NCBI GenBank assembly: GCA_963930775.1
Contig: OZ005700.1
Span: forward strand, 2,993,476 to 3,057,475
Direction of reading: 5' to 3'
DNA length: 64,000 nt
Origin: Cliona cf. orientalis
Taxonomy: Eukaryota > Porifera > Demospongiae > Clionaida > Clionaidae
Shown: positions 27,201 to 37,535 of the stretch, piece by piece
Numbering within the stretch: position 1 is the stretch's first letter
How the letters are laid out: each line of letters opens with the position of its first letter
Made by a program: the position numbers and the translations under genes
The notes under the pieces: generated by a model
The model's database searches: none
Told to the model about the DNA's origin: nothing
Seen by the model: only the letters and a program-made list of their open reading frames with translations

Positions 27201-29539
27201 CCCAGTTGCTCATGGTAGTATACCTAAAACATCCGAAATGAAAAGCAGAACCGCAAAGGAGGGTAATCTGTACAAAAAAGCCTCTGAAGTGGATAGAGAT
27301 TAAAGCTGTAGCATGCCACAATGGCTCTGTGCGACGTGCTGGAATGGCCATAGGGAGGCGCGTGCAACATCAGCACGCAATAATGGTTCGTTCACGTACA
27401 GTGGACTCTCCGAATAACGGACACCTTGGTACATAGGCTTCTGTCCTTTATTCGGGGTATGTCCTTTATTGGGGTGTTTTACTTTAGTCACCCCCACTTC
27501 ATCTAATATTAATTTTATAGCAATAATTCATTGTTATAAAGAAATTCATGACTGTCACATACTCAAGTGTTTTCTTGATATTGTATTGCACTATTCAGTC
27601 TGTTTCAAAGAAGTGATCGACTTGACGACTGTCAATTGCGTCATGGTGGACGAATCAGTGGCTAGCTACTTGCCATTTGTGCAAGTAAAGCAGTGGGTGT
27701 TGTCATTACTATAGCTAGACAAAGTACTACCGTTTTTTAGAGTGTCTAGATGTATTGCCGTCTTATTTTTGTACAGATTGTTAATAATGCCATAAACTGC
27801 ATGTATGCAGGTCATGGGCGGGGTTAGCCACACCCACCGCCGTCCGTTAGTTGGAACGTTTTTTGTATAGTACTGTATTACTTCGTGCAAGCTGCTGTGT
27901 CCGTTATCCGGAATTCGGAGGTTGTCCGCTATTCAGGTGCTTCTACTGTTACAGTATTAAACATATGGAGATATTGTAGTAGTGTCCGTTATTTGGTAGA
28001 GGTCCGTTATTGGGAGTGTCCGTTAATAGAGAGTCCACTGTATACGCGGTATGGATGGGAGGGGCTGGGTGTTTGGGGATGGGTTGCCAATGGTTAGCAG
28101 GGTTAGACTCTAGGGTTTGTCTATGATAGGGGGGAATAATGATTGGCAGCAGCGACAACAGCGGTGGTGTAGTGGTTGGGGCTCTTGTGTGTGGAGCAGA
28201 ATGTGGCGGGTTCAAATCTCGCTTTATGCTTTAATTTTATTTTTTTTCACTTGTCGAAATTTTTCTAAGTTTCCACGAGCCATTCCAGCATGGAGCCAAT
28301 ATAGCACGCTGCAAAAGCAGATCAAAAAGCTTATATTATTAAAGCAATCAGATCAACGGTATTATTCAGATAGTCTGTCCACTTATCAATTTTTTTGCCC
28401 AGGTAGAGCACATCTTGATCAAACTTGCTATTTCAGCTTCTTGTAGGCTACACCTCTCGATCTATATAAAACCAATAACGAGCTGAAGATTGGGGGTGTG
28501 GCCAGCTAGTCAACCTCTGAGATATGGTCTACAGTGGACAACAGTGTTTTCACTAATGTGTCCGCATTTCAAATATTCACTGTATAGCTACCTATATTAT
28601 ATGCATGCAGGACTTGGCATATTGATGTGCCCATGCAGTATAGCTATTTCATGTGGAACGGCTCTGTTCCTGATTTTCCTTGCACAATGTATACAGCTTA
28701 AGGGGCAATTCCATCACCGATGCCAGTGTTCCTCACCTTGTCAAGCTAATGGAAACAGCCAGAAAACTCAAGAAATTTGAGTAAGTTATATTATAGCCTA
28801 CCGTACTCGCTCTAATTATCCCAACGGCCAAAAATAATTATTAATATCGCCGTTCGGTGTTAAATAGAAAGTAAATAAATTCGGGCAATGGTTTGTTCGA
28901 GTGTAAATAGAACGGATCCGGTGCAAATGGAGAAAGCACTATTATAGCGACGAAGAAACAGCAGTCGATGTCCAACTATAGGTTTATCGTTGTCAGTATC
29001 GCTGTACTCTCAGGAGCGATCGCAACTTGAAATGATCGCCGTCTGTGTCTGTGTTACCTTTCCGCTCTTATATGCTGTCCAAGATGTGGTAGCCACACTC
29101 TTCGATGAACGTGGAAGAGTTGTCTCGAGCTCCTGCCATGCCGCGTTCGGTTGATTTAGAGCGGATGAGAAAACTTGAAATTTAAGATGTTCGACGAATT
29201 AGGAAGGAAATAAATTACTTAAACTTGCCGTTCGGGCTATTAGAATGTTCGAATAATTAGAGCGAGTACGGTATATACAGTGCATTTGTCTTATCATAGT
29301 GTAGCCTCAAGCATTCCTCCTGTCAAGTATGCTTGATGATGAACTGTGAGAGGGTGGGGTCAGTTGTATGGGTAATTCAATGTTTATAATGTCTACAATA
29401 TTCATGTTTCTGCAGGCTGACTTTTTATGTCATTTTTGACAACCAGTTCACTGAGGCTGGGAAGAGCCAACTGAGACAAGCACAGGAGAAGAGGAACAAT
29501 GATCCAACAAACTATGCTCACCTAAATCTGCGTGTGTAA
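3270..29539 (+). CDS. NLR-type receptor: Death domain, NACHT, LRR (5' exon not found)
   Basis: Predicted cytosolic innate-immune sensor of the NLR class. In-frame exons read: 3270-3426, 3888-4147, 5459-5518, 5845-7486, 8504-8593, 9446-9526, 9773-9850, 11037-11117, 11357-11422, 11482-11577, 17062-17145, 18592-18675, 24227-24310, 28697-28780, 29416-29539 (TAA). The first two exons give a Death-fold domain (motifs WEGPIAEQLELSPADV and ALRKWRQRHGSSATYNNLIE). The NACHT exon has Walker A GRPGCGKTT (6114-6140), Walker B FDGLDEY (6351-6371) and a sensor-like IVIVASRPAA. The last ~11 exons encode LRRs of the ribonuclease-inhibitor type, several exactly 84 nt (28 residues). From the NACHT exon's 3' end onward every junction is phase 2. 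The 3270 exon needs one preceding nucleotide, so an upstream start exon is missing from my model. Coding sequence shown is about 1020 residues with no stop. Exons 9773 and 11357 are the weakest. Some LRR exons may be missed or used alternatively. Confidence 0.85.
4200..5458. other. NLR intron with a small inverted-repeat element
   Basis: 4286-4314 (CTCAATTTAATATTCTGTTT, then CTCGGGCC) is mirrored at 4442-4473, giving a foldback of roughly 190 bp. The rest of the intron is AT-rich. A degenerate copy of a repeat also present near 44160 (GTGCTAATTTTC..GACTTGGCA) lies at about 5268-5330. No coding exon was found. Confidence 0.45.
5845..7486 (+). CDS. NACHT ATPase exon of the NLR gene
   Basis: One 1642-nt exon carries the whole nucleotide-binding module. 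It opens in phase 1 from the 5459-5518 linker exon, reads DAPLLTFRPKLADFYSKKP, then a pre-NACHT stretch (WPPIKKTHYVNLALIKP), then the P-loop. The aspartate/glutamate pair of Walker B (LDEY) is intact, so ATP binding and hydrolysis are plausible. A winged-helix/NACHT-associated region follows, and the exon ends in a first LRR (motif VGPEGLTALAMELKEKPPVL). The acceptor is ttttacag before 5845 and the donor is gtatat after 7486. Having the entire NACHT in one exon and each LRR in its own exon is the usual NLR gene structure. The reading frame that continues past the donor is intron read-through. Confidence 0.9.
10723..10802 (+). repeat. Short tandem duplication (~42-44 bp unit, two copies)
   Basis: Two adjacent copies share TTGAGAGACT..AGCTAAA.AATAG.TGCTCTGGG with a few differences. 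The repeat lies in an NLR intron. Confidence 0.6.
12314..13255 (-). repeat. Dispersed repeat, copy B (inverted relative to 1022-1862)
   Basis: Reverse-complement counterpart of the 1022-1862 repeat, lying inside the large NLR intron between the 11482 and 17062 exons. It starts at the ATAGAGTCGGTAGACTCTAT palindrome and ends near a foldback element at 13240. The copies have several small indels. Confidence 0.7.
13240..13552. mobile_element. Foldback element with ~105-bp arms
   Basis: The left arm (13240-13345; AAGGATGAAGTAGGGATGGC, ATAGGGATAATCATATCCAC) is the reverse complement of the right arm (13435-13552), with a ~90-bp loop. A related single arm occurs at 49080-49195, upstream of the FIP-like gene. 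There is no coding content. It is likely a non-autonomous hairpin transposon. Confidence 0.65.
13560..14400. other. NLR intron, no gene seen
   Basis: AT-rich intronic DNA between two inverted-repeat elements. I see no LRR-like exon with matching phase-2 splice sites and no RNA gene. Confidence 0.4.
14406..14966. mobile_element. TA-flanked MITE with CAGT termini (Tigger/pogo-like)
   Basis: The left end CAGTAGTGGCCAATAAA is mirrored by TTTATTGACCACTACTG at the right. TA lies on both sides (14404-14405, 14967-14968). It is 561 bp with no transposase frame. The terminal CAGT and TA target duplication match pogo/Tigger-type elements of the Tc1/mariner superfamily; family assignment is inferred. 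Confidence 0.7.
14970..16146. other. NLR intron with one imperfect hairpin
   Basis: A foldback spans about 15802-15915 (GAGTATGTAA and CAGCTGTATAGAAGCC mirrored by GGCTTCTATACAGCTG and TACATACTC). The antisense open frames at 15099-15501 show no recognised domain and no support from splice context. Nothing else is evident. Confidence 0.4.
16147..16580. mobile_element. MITE, ACCGTAAACTCTGG family, copy 1
   Basis: It begins TACCGTAAACTCTGGTTATT and ends with the inverted GCTTATTAACCAGA..ATACGGTA. It contains several internal TTAAGCGCAT repeats. Two further copies lie at 23282-23707 and 24758-25215. The shared frame beginning MLSSRHKLLF is a by-product of the repeat. Confidence 0.75.
16910..20080 (+). 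repeat. Tandem segmental duplication containing an LRR exon
   Basis: 16920-18400 is duplicated at 18455-20080. The LRR exons at 17062 and 18592 are offset by 1530 bp and nearly identical (both encode NNIG..AGAEAIAEGCKSCPNLQSI). Flanking intron DNA matches on both sides (GGACCAAA..AATAATTATCAGTTG; GATCGTTGAAAGCTTGCC; GCTCTTAAAAAGTGA). The second unit carries an extra 548-bp transposon at 19447-19994. Confidence 0.85.
19447..19994. mobile_element. Tigger/pogo-like MITE inserted into the duplicated segment
   Basis: The left end CAGTCGAGCCTCCGAACAAA is mirrored by a right end GGAGGCTCGACTG. TA is duplicated at 19445-19446 and 19995-19996. The undisturbed paralogous site, CTAGCTAGTCTTGG at 18331-18344, contains a single TA (18336-18337), which proves insertion at this position. 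It has repeated internal TCGGAGGTTGTCC motifs and no transposase. Confidence 0.9.
20650..21030. repeat. Inverted repeat with arms near 20650-20745 and 20948-21028
   Basis: The left arm contains GAGCATATGAGCCGCCCGAA and GCGTCCGACT. The right arm contains CAGTCGGACGCC and GCCGCCCTTCGGGCGGCTCG. Both arms border GTGTTAGGCGAAGT or its complement. The arms are GC-rich within AT-rich intron; this is likely a foldback element. Confidence 0.6.
21810..22124 (+). repeat. Dispersed repeat, also at 46005-46533
   Basis: Shared blocks include TATGGAACC.AATCAGAATG, AGTGCCTACTCAA (or near variants), TTCTAAATA and GAAATGTGA.GCTCTATGG. This copy is interrupted at its 3' end by the element at 22124-22584; the copy at 46.0-46.5 kb is not. 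Confidence 0.7.
22124..22584. mobile_element. TIR element (16-bp TIR) inserted in a dispersed repeat
   Basis: Perfect 16-bp terminal repeats CAGTGTGGATTATAAC and GTTATAATCCACACTG. The host sequence is duplicated beside it: TAAGAT at 22118-22123 and again at 22585-22590. The intact counterpart reads AATCAGAATGTAAGATAGCT at 46520-46539, so the empty site is visible in the same window. It is 461 bp with no transposase. The superfamily is unclear (6-7-bp duplication). Confidence 0.8.
22591..23281. other. NLR intron, no gene seen
   Basis: Intronic sequence with short purine-rich and pyrimidine-rich patches. No LRR exon, RNA gene or clear element was found. Confidence 0.4.
23282..23707. mobile_element. 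MITE, ACCGTAAACTCTGG family, copy 2
   Basis: Same ends and internal TTAAGCGCAT repeats as the element at 16147-16580, here closing with TTAACCAGAGTATACGGTA. Confidence 0.75.
24758..25215. mobile_element. MITE, ACCGTAAACTCTGG family, copy 3
   Basis: It starts TACCGTAAACTCTGGTTATT and ends TTAACCAGAGTATACGGTA. It lies about 1 kb from copy 2, in the next NLR intron. Flanking repeats on both sides (GAGAAAGGGCAAACATGCTG at about 24632 and 25361) show that a wider unit was duplicated too. Confidence 0.75.
25216..27398. other. NLR intron with simple repeats, no gene seen
   Basis: It contains an AT dinucleotide run (~26012-26032), overlapping GCGCATGC repeats (~26100-26118) and a GT run (~26706-26722). 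The 134- and 74-residue antisense frames at 25854-26272 cross these simple repeats and have no recognisable domain. No exon was found. Confidence 0.45.
27399..28040. mobile_element. Tigger/pogo-like MITE, CAGTGGACTCTC termini
   Basis: Ends CAGTGGACTCTC and GAGAGTCCACTG, flanked by TA (27397-27398, 28041-28042). The interior repeats GTCCGTTAT-like motifs near both ends. 642 bp with no transposase. Confidence 0.75.
28162..28232 (+). repeat. tRNA-derived SINE-like sequence or tRNA relic
   Basis: An A-box-like TGGTGTAGTGGTTGG and a B-box-like GGGTTCAAATCTC occur at tRNA spacing, and a T-arm stem GCGGG/CTCGC can pair. No matching acceptor stem is seen, and an A/T-rich tail follows. This looks like a SINE head rather than a working tRNA gene. 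Confidence 0.4.
28801..29271. mobile_element. TA-flanked MITE, CCGTACTCGCTCTAATTA termini
   Basis: The left end CCGTACTCGCTCTAATTA is mirrored exactly by TAATTAGAGCGAGTACGG. TA lies at 28799-28800 and 29272-29273. It is 471 bp and lies 20 bp downstream of an LRR exon donor. No coding content. Confidence 0.8.
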
Positions 29540-29861
29540 ACATGCAAAGACTAAGGAGTGTAATGAAGCATGATCATCAGTCAGGAAGGTAGATAATTCT
29601 TCCTTGCGTCATAGCGCCTGTATGCATGTGTAGCAGATTGTTGTGATTGTATAACTGTTGTCAATGCTGTTGTGTTTATGTGAGCCAGCAGTCTGTCATG
29701 CTTATGTGTGATTCACTCCTTATTTCATTACCCATTGTTGTTTTCATCTGGTTTGTGCCAGCCCTCTTTCTCTATAATAAGCCCCTGTATGCTCACTGTA
29801 TGCAAGTCTCCTATAATATCCAACTCTATGCAACTGCTTAAGAGCCAATGTCGCCTATTTA

Positions 29862-31132
29862 TGGCAATCCAAACATGACAAACTCAAGGGTGTAAAAGTA
29901 CAAGTTTTGCATGTGGAAGGGTGCAAAAGGTCAAACCTGCAAACTCAAGGGTGCAAAAAGTACAGAACTGCATAATTATTATGGGAGGGTGTAAAACGTC
30001 AAACCTGCAAACTCAAGGGTGCAAAAGCTGTGGATGGCACATTAAGCTATTATTATAAAGTACAAAGTCAAAAGTACAGTATTAATAATTGATAAACTAG
30101 TAATAATAGCAATTCTATTCCAGTTCCTGGTCCATAGGAGCCTATGCCTTTTGATGTTGTTATACCAGGCAACGTGGCCTGTTTCACCGCGAACTTTAGA
30201 TGCACACAGGAGTACGTTGTTGACTAGAGTCAAGAGCAATCTATAAGCAGCCCTTGCAGGGCTCAAATTAACGTTCGACAATTGGACAATTTCCGCTTAA
30301 ATATTAAATTTGACAGTTTAAAAATTACTTTGTCCAGACATAGTGGCAGTACAAACGGTAGTAAGCTAGTGGTGGCAGCTTACACAGGCAATGCACTGGG
30401 TGGGCTGTTGGTGTGGTCATAGTTTGTAGAGTAAACCTGTTTAGTGGTGATTAGCACCACCCAAGCCACAGAACCACTGGCAGACTTAGATAATCTTAGG
30501 CACTTAGAAAAGCTTTAGCTGCTTGTGAGTTCTGCATGGATATTTCTTAGTCTTCTGCTTAGTTTGAGCATTATTATAGGTAAAACATTATGGAGAGTGC
30601 TGTAAATGTTGGTAATCCTTTGTCCATCATCAGCAGGAAAGCACGAGTCGACAGGATAAATTTTGTATGTGTCTGGACAAAGTTAGATTTATACTGACAT
30701 TTTGACAGTACAAGTGAAAAAGTTATCGAAAGCCCTGCCCTTGCTAGAGTCTAATACACATGTGCTAGTTTATGGGTGTGGTACTTCAGTTAGCTAGTGC
30801 ATCCACTCCTTTCTATCCAGTTGGTTGTTAATCCATATCACTCTAGCGAATTCACATTCCCAGGCAAGATATCTCTGAAATCAATTTTGGAATGGACTGG
30901 TGTAACTAGAATGTTTGTGGGGTCTGTATGTTTGCATCCTTGAATTTACAGGTTTGACCTTTTGCACCCTGCTATTATGCAGCTCTGTACTTTTGCACCA
31001 TTGAGTTTGCAGCTTTGACCTTTTGCACCTTCCATATGCAAATTTTGTACTTTGTACCCTTGAGTTGGTATTTATCCTACATTTGCACATTTGAGTTCGA
31101 ATTTTTATAATTTTGTCACGTTTGGATTGCCA
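29862..31132. mobile_element. TA-flanked element with ~180-bp TIRs built of short repeats
   Basis: The left end TGGCAATCCAAACATGACA is mirrored by TGTCACGTTTGGATTGCCA. Each arm is an array of a ~25-35-bp motif (AACTCAAGGGTGCAAAAG and relatives on the left, its complement on the right). TA flanks both ends. A second, nested inverted pair lies at about 30240-30345 and 30655-30755 (GTCCAGACA / TGTCTGGAC). It lies between the NLR stop and the membrane-protein gene. Confidence 0.7.
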
Positions 31133-31641
31133 TACCTATTGTACATATGAACTTTGTGTCGAATCAAGCACACACGTATAGAAATTTGAATGTACAATTG
31201 ACAGTTTCAACTGGATCACTTCAAATGCTGTTATTTGACTGTGATCCAGGTTCACTATTGCTTATCTAGCTAATATTTTGAAAGCATAATATTATTATTA
31301 AAGGGCCAATACAATTAATGTCATACCCTAAATAGTCTCGTGAAAGAGGACCCACTATGGAATGTCTGCCCACCCCCAATTTTGTCTCGATATTCTGCTA
31401 AGGTCTAAACATGAAAGGGCGTCCACATAATGCAAGGGATTTTCAGTCAAGCTAGCCTGAGGATGTGGTGAGACCTTGTGGTTTGCATATTACGCTATGA
31501 AATGATTACCACATCCCTAGTAAGGTCACTATGCATATGTAAGTGGCATACTTAAGTTATGCAATGTTACGTAATCGTCAAATGCTTCAAAGTGGCATAA
31601 CTAAGAGTTAACAAACTTAAATATGAAATACACACAGGTTA
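31133..31641. other. Intergenic gap with a dispersed repeat
   Basis: This lies between the element and the stop of the membrane-protein gene. The portion at about 31440-31620 has a diverged inverted relative at about 49920-50085 (shared ATGAAATGATTACCACATCC / GGATGTGGTAATCGTTTCAT). No gene is seen. Confidence 0.5.
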
Positions 31642-34600
31642 TTATACCAGTTGTCCAGCTGACAGCTTCTTTTCAAACAGTAACTTTTCATGATATCGCA
31701 TTTTGGTACTCTTTAGTTTTCCAGTCTCGAATTTATTATACTGTGATCCTTCAGCATCATCCAGGAGATGTTGCTGCTCATCATTGTGGAAACTGCTGGT
31801 GAGTTTCTCTTCAGTGGTCAAATTGCCATCCATTTCACTTTCTTTAGGCATAAAGTAGCCATCACCTTCACGCTGCTTCTTGAAGTGTGACAGATCAGGT
31901 GGCTCATCTGAAGGCGTTTCCTCAGAGTGATCCGGGATGCTCAAAGATACTGTAACAATAGATGCTTTAGCTTCAGTCACTGACGAGGTAGATATAGATT
32001 GATAGTCCGTCCCTTCAGTGTGTCGTCGACTATTGTAATTAGGACTTGTAATGTCTCGTACTGGTACTTTGAGCGAAGAGTTGCTGTGATTAATTTCTGA
32101 TGACTTTGTGGCACTACTATTGAGTCTTGCTCCTTTGTGGTTTACAGAAATGGAGTCTTGCTGATCTTCAAGTGCATCTTGACCTGCAGATATCTTCAGA
32201 GATGGGATAGACTGATCGATACGACTCAGAGATGAGCCACCAGCTCTGCCCTCGAAGCTAGTTTCTGAGTGGCCAAACGACACCAGCGAGTGATGAATGT
32301 CATAAGAGTTATTGATCATCGGACTTATCCCAGAAACGCTAGAGAAGTCACCGAATATCTGCAGAGACAATATCTAGTGGTTATCATGACTAAAGTAGGC
32401 TTCCTCATTCTCAGGCTCTCCCTGATCTTTTCTAATTTATTATTATATTGCACTGTTGTAGCTAATGCCGAAAAATTGATAATCGGTCCTAGGGGCTACA
32501 TTAACTCCATAGTATGGTATTATACCTCTATGATTGCTCCATTGTCCAGCCTGAGAAAATGTCTGTACAGTTCCCTGAGGCCATCCAAATGCAGTGTGTG
32601 GATGGAGATGTGAGTGGTCACTTCAGGCTTACGATCCCGTCTTCTTTGCATTGATTGGGTCTGATAAAACAAAAGGGCATACAGGCGTAAGAGTATTAAT
32701 TATGTGTGTCAATGTTAGATGTGCCTATCTGGGATAAAGCTCACCTCTTTCTCGACACTCTCTTGTCTCTCCCTCTCTTCTCTCTCCTCCTCTCCCCAGA
32801 CATAGTCATGTACTGCCACCTTCCTTCTCTCTCCCTCAGTACCCCTCCACCTCTCAGCCTTTCTACAGATGTAGCCAAGCTCCTCATTCGATATTTCAAG
32901 GTCGTTGGGGACAAAGAATTTCTCCTCCGGACTCTTGAGTCGATGGTAGATGTCAATCAACTTTCCATTCATGTGCACTCGGAGGAAGTACATATAGAAG
33001 CAGGCCAGGGTAACAAATGTAGTGAAAACGTAGAGAAAGATTGCCAGAAATATGCCCATGACTCCATTTCCTTCGAGGCGTACAAAGTGCCAATAAAGCT
33101 TGGTGATATCTGCCGTGGGGAGGTCGGGCTGGGGAGGGTTGAAACGCAACAGGGCCAAGTCCACTATGAGGATCCAGTATGGGTCAAGGATAACTTGTAC
33201 TCCAAATGCAGCAATGAAGAGGGAACCAAGATCAGGTAAGCTTCCAAACACGTTCTGGAATCCCCACGAGAAGAGGATGAGTAGGCAAAAGACAAACGTG
33301 TTGAAGAAAGGCCCCAGGAGGACTATAGCTACCTCCTCACGAGTGAAGAGAAGACTACTCTGGTAGTGCAGAATGACAGTGTGGGGGAAGAAATCAAACC
33401 TATGCAAATACAAAATCACTGTAATTAAATTGAGGGAGCCTTGGGACGAGCTAGGTTGGCATGCAGCTACATCTAATGAAGCGTTTAGTAGAGGTCATAA
33501 TATTGGTGCCATAATATTATGTAGCTAAGTCTGAGTGGTGCCGTATGTACATGTAGCCCACGTACTGTAGCATACAACCAGTAAGCATCCATGTGGATTA
33601 TGCACTCCTTCACTGACCTGATGACTGGAATGTTAGAGATCCTGAGGAAGCCATACTGAGCCACATAGTGTAGGTAGAGCCTTATCCACCAGCAGAGAAT
33701 GAAGATGACCACCATGCTCCAGAAGTCCAGGCTCTTCCACTGGGATAGTCCCATCTCCGACAGAAACTGACGACCAAGGTACTGCAGTCGCTCATTAATT
33801 TTTCTCTTGACACGGCCACTGTTGGAAAAAGGAGGGCTGCATGGATGGAGATGGAATGATTAATACAGATCATGTAAAGTGACAAGCAATCAAACCTATA
33901 GTCTGATGATTGTGATGATGGTTTTTACTAGAATTTCCACTGATTAACTTCTAATTCAGCACTAATCCCCCTAACACACGCATACACAGAATGCACACGC
34001 TATAATTAATCATGGTTCCCTCTTGATATAAAAATTATACAAAGAGCTATTGCTTTCTAACAAGATCTTAAGTTTGCACTTACTGGACAGATATAGTATG
34101 CTGGTCAAGCTGTTTCTCATAGGATAGATTCTTCATTTTCCTCTTCCTGGCCCACCCATTCTTCATTGCATTTTCCTCCAGCACTGAGCTATGAGGCAGT
34201 AGTGTCTGCACCTCACGCTGCTGCTCCGCAAATGGATTGAACTCGTGCACCTATTATGTAAGCATGCATATATAATGCTAGAGATTATACACTGTATATA
34301 GATACCTTATAGAAGAGCCCAGGCTTCCCTTCAATAGCTAAGAAGCCCTCCTCATCATGAGCACGACCACCATCTCTATCGAACTCCTCTTCATCTGATG
34401 AGCTATTGGACTCTGAGTCACTGAAATTAAGTTAGCTACAATAAGATTATATTGAATGTATATTCCTCGGCTGACATACCCAGCATAGCCAGAGTGGAAG
34501 CGTCTTGATAATCTTGAGCTGAGTCCAGCCCTAGTTACATCAACTGAGGAAGGATGCTCCAGAGTTGCTGTGTTCAACTATATAAGTATGAGAGAGTAGT

Positions 34601-37535
34601 CATTAAAAACAATGCATGCTATATCTATTGCGAGACATTTTGAAGCTTAGGCCAATCAAACTACATTGTTAGTTTCTCGTCCACCCGTTTTTATATTTCT
34701 ATGCGGGCGGGCGGTCATTATTCATTATTCATTATTCAATATTATGGCATTTTGAGGGTGTGGTTTCCTGGAACCGCCCAAATAATGAGCAAAAAAGAGG
34801 CGTGGCTGGTGTTTCAAGGCAATAATGAAGGCAGATGCGGTAGGTAAAAACAGACGCGGGAGGTGACGAGAAACTAACATTCAAGTTTGTGTGGCCTTAT
34901 AGAGCATTCATGTATTAAAGATCACCTGCACTGAATCCAGCTCTCTTCCTGTGGAGACATTCTCCGAGTTGGAGGAGGATGCACTGAGGAGTGGTTGCAT
35001 GTCACCAGTGGAAGAGAACAGCCCCCCACCATCAACAGCATCAATGACAGGAGCCCGCACTGGCTCACTGCCATCAATCACATCAGCTTCATCATGAGTC
35101 CGGTCCGGCTGGCCAAGAAGACTTGACGTGAACTGAAGCTCCACTTCATACTCATGCATCCCCTGGAGATATCTACACACAACAAACATATGCACGAAAT
35201 ATTATAATAATTATTCTTGTGTGATACTGCATGTGTACTAATATACCACTGTGAGTAGAAATTTAGCTACACATACCTTGGTAGTTTGATCACTTCAAAG
35301 TAGAGGTTGCTTAGCCAGTTCTCCAGGTTGGAGGTCAACAAAGCCTCCACCTTGCTGTGCTTGGTGATCAGTGGGTCCACACAACCACGCAGAAATGGAC
35401 ACTTGTACCTAGTGATACGGCCAGAATGCAACAGTGCCACATCTATCCGATTATAGTAAAACTATGGCATACATACTAATCTATAGTCTCCACAATCTAA
35501 TGACAATACATGTACGTGACATTGTACTTATCTCCAGTGCTTACTTTCCCTCAATGACGTTAAAGTTGGCGTCACTGATGGGGAAGATACCCCATCCAAC
35601 AACCTGGTCAGTAGGTGTGGCCTGACCCCTCAGGATGAACAGTTCAAATACCAGCACCATTGATGGAGACACACTGGGCTTGGATGGCAGCACTGTGTAG
35701 ATGCTCTGGTCAAACTGGTGGTGGGGAGGGGGGGTGGAGATTGAGTTTATGGCGACAATGTAAACTACATAATAGCTATCATGTATATCACTTTTAAAGG
35801 AAAAGAAATAGATATTGGGGACAATAATTTGTGCATTCGCTTCTCTTACCTTTATTTCAGTGTCGTAAAAGTTTCCCTTGTGTTGAACAGGCATGGTGGC
35901 AGCTCCCCACTCCTGGCCCTTCAGCTTCGACCAGCGCAGCACGTGTCCACCAAGACGGTCATGGAGGGACACCAGAAGCAAATAGCGGCTAGCTGGCAGC
36001 TTGTCCCTTATACCACGTAGGGATTTGATCTTTATCTGTACAGGCTGAGGAGCTTTAGTCCAGTCAACTTTCCACCTCCGACCCTTCACGGCACCATAGT
36101 AGCCATGAGCTCTCTCCAAATCACCATACAGAGCCTAGGGGAAGTAATCAACTTTTGAAATGATATCTATGTAATGCATTAATTTTGTTAGGTAGCTACA
36201 CATGCACACGGTACATTTTATTTGCTTGCATTTGGCTATAATAATGCATGCCACGTGTTCAAAGTAGAGTAATAAGCGTATATTGATGCCTCACCTTTAT
36301 CTCACTCTTCCTTGCTTTCAAAGCCATAATCATGTGTTGCTCGGCCTTCTTGTAGGCACTGTATACCCGCTTCTTCTCTGTCATTGAGGACTGCACCATT
36401 TGAGCCTGCAAGATTCAGTTGAATCTCACAAAATCTTCAAAATTACGAAGAGTGAAGCTGTACCTCCTTCTTGAGCAAAGCCTTTCTTCTCTTCCTGAGT
36501 GTTTTCTGCACCTCCCTCTTAGCCTGTTTTTGGCTTTTAGCTATCTGAGTCTGTCTCTCCCTCTGCTTCATTGCCTCTTGCTCATGGAATGCCAGATATT
36601 CAGTCTGAAGTCGCTGTTCTTCAGCCTGGTCCACAGAGGAGGATAAAATCATTAGGCAATGTACAATTACAACCGATTAGATCATTCACCTCCACTTGCT
36701 CCAGTGTCATTTTGCCAACCATGAGCTGTTCTTGCTGTGCAGTTCCACCAAATTCATCCAGATAGGGCTTGACTTCACTTCCCAACACACTATCTTTATA
36801 CCCTGAAATGTCAGAGTAGCGCTGAAGTTGATCAACCTGAATAGAGAAGAAAGGTTAAAGGTTATTCCATAATGTCAGTAGCTATAAGCCAGCATGATCG
36901 AACTTCAGATTGTGTGGATGAACAAGTAGCTATGTAGCTCACCTGTGAGAAAATGTCAGGGATCTCTTTGTCAGAATCCAAGTCAGTTTCTCCTTCAGTA
37001 AGCTCAAGGAGGTGACGAATGGATGAGTAATTCACAGCTAGGGAAAATAAACAACATGCACAGAGCCATAAATGTATAGCATCATTCACTGATAAAATTG
37101 TCTCTCACAATATTTTGGTGGGCTTTCATGTGGAATTTGTTCATTCATGTGAGTGAAGGAGCTGCTATACTCTGCCATCCCTGCATTGTCGTCACTGTCT
37201 GCCACATTTCCTAATGTCCATCCCTCGTCAACCTTACTGGTCCCCACACCATCATCATCAACCAAAGCTTCTAGTTTCCCTCCTGGCTCATGACTCTCCT
37301 TTCTATCAGCTTGCTCTTGTGAAATTTCATCTCTTGGCTGAAGTGAAGCACCAGCTCCATTTTGATGATTTCTAATTATTGAATGCAGATCACTGGTGCC
37401 ACTAGCTCTACTGGCTGTTGCTGGTCTCCTTACTCCCACTATTGCTGGACTTGTATCACGAGCATCGCTAGGAGATGATTTTGGTCTGCTCTGAGGCTTT
37501 CTCTCACGAGGTGGTATCAGCCTCCCTTCTTCCAT
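31642..37535 (-). CDS. Large C2-like, four-helix membrane protein, 1287 aa (possible OFCC1-like family)
   Basis: Complete 16-exon model on the minus strand, 5' to 3': 37535-37109, 37037-36943, 36836-36690, 36625-36464, 36405-36295, 36134-35850, 35714-35545, 35408-35277, 35172-34926, 34577-34480, 34420-34306, 34250-34084, 33818-33618, 33399-32745, 32660-32526, 32358-31642. All junctions keep frame and the model ends in TAA. Domains: a disordered N-terminus rich in Ser, Pro and Arg (1-142); a charged, probably coiled-coil region (~175-315); a C2-like beta domain (~325-510; motifs PVQIKIKSLRGIRDKLPASR and VVGWGIFPISDANFNVIEGK); an acidic linker; then hydrophobic helices near 750, 807-830, 843-862 and 890-912; a conserved block after the last helix (FLRVHMNGKLIDIYHRL); and a Ser-rich cytoplasmic tail. 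The helix count suggests both termini are cytoplasmic. I half-recognise the family as OFCC1-like but cannot confirm it, and the function is unknown. A further 5' UTR exon ending near 37598 (donor GGAG/GTGAGAG) is possible. Confidence 0.85.
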
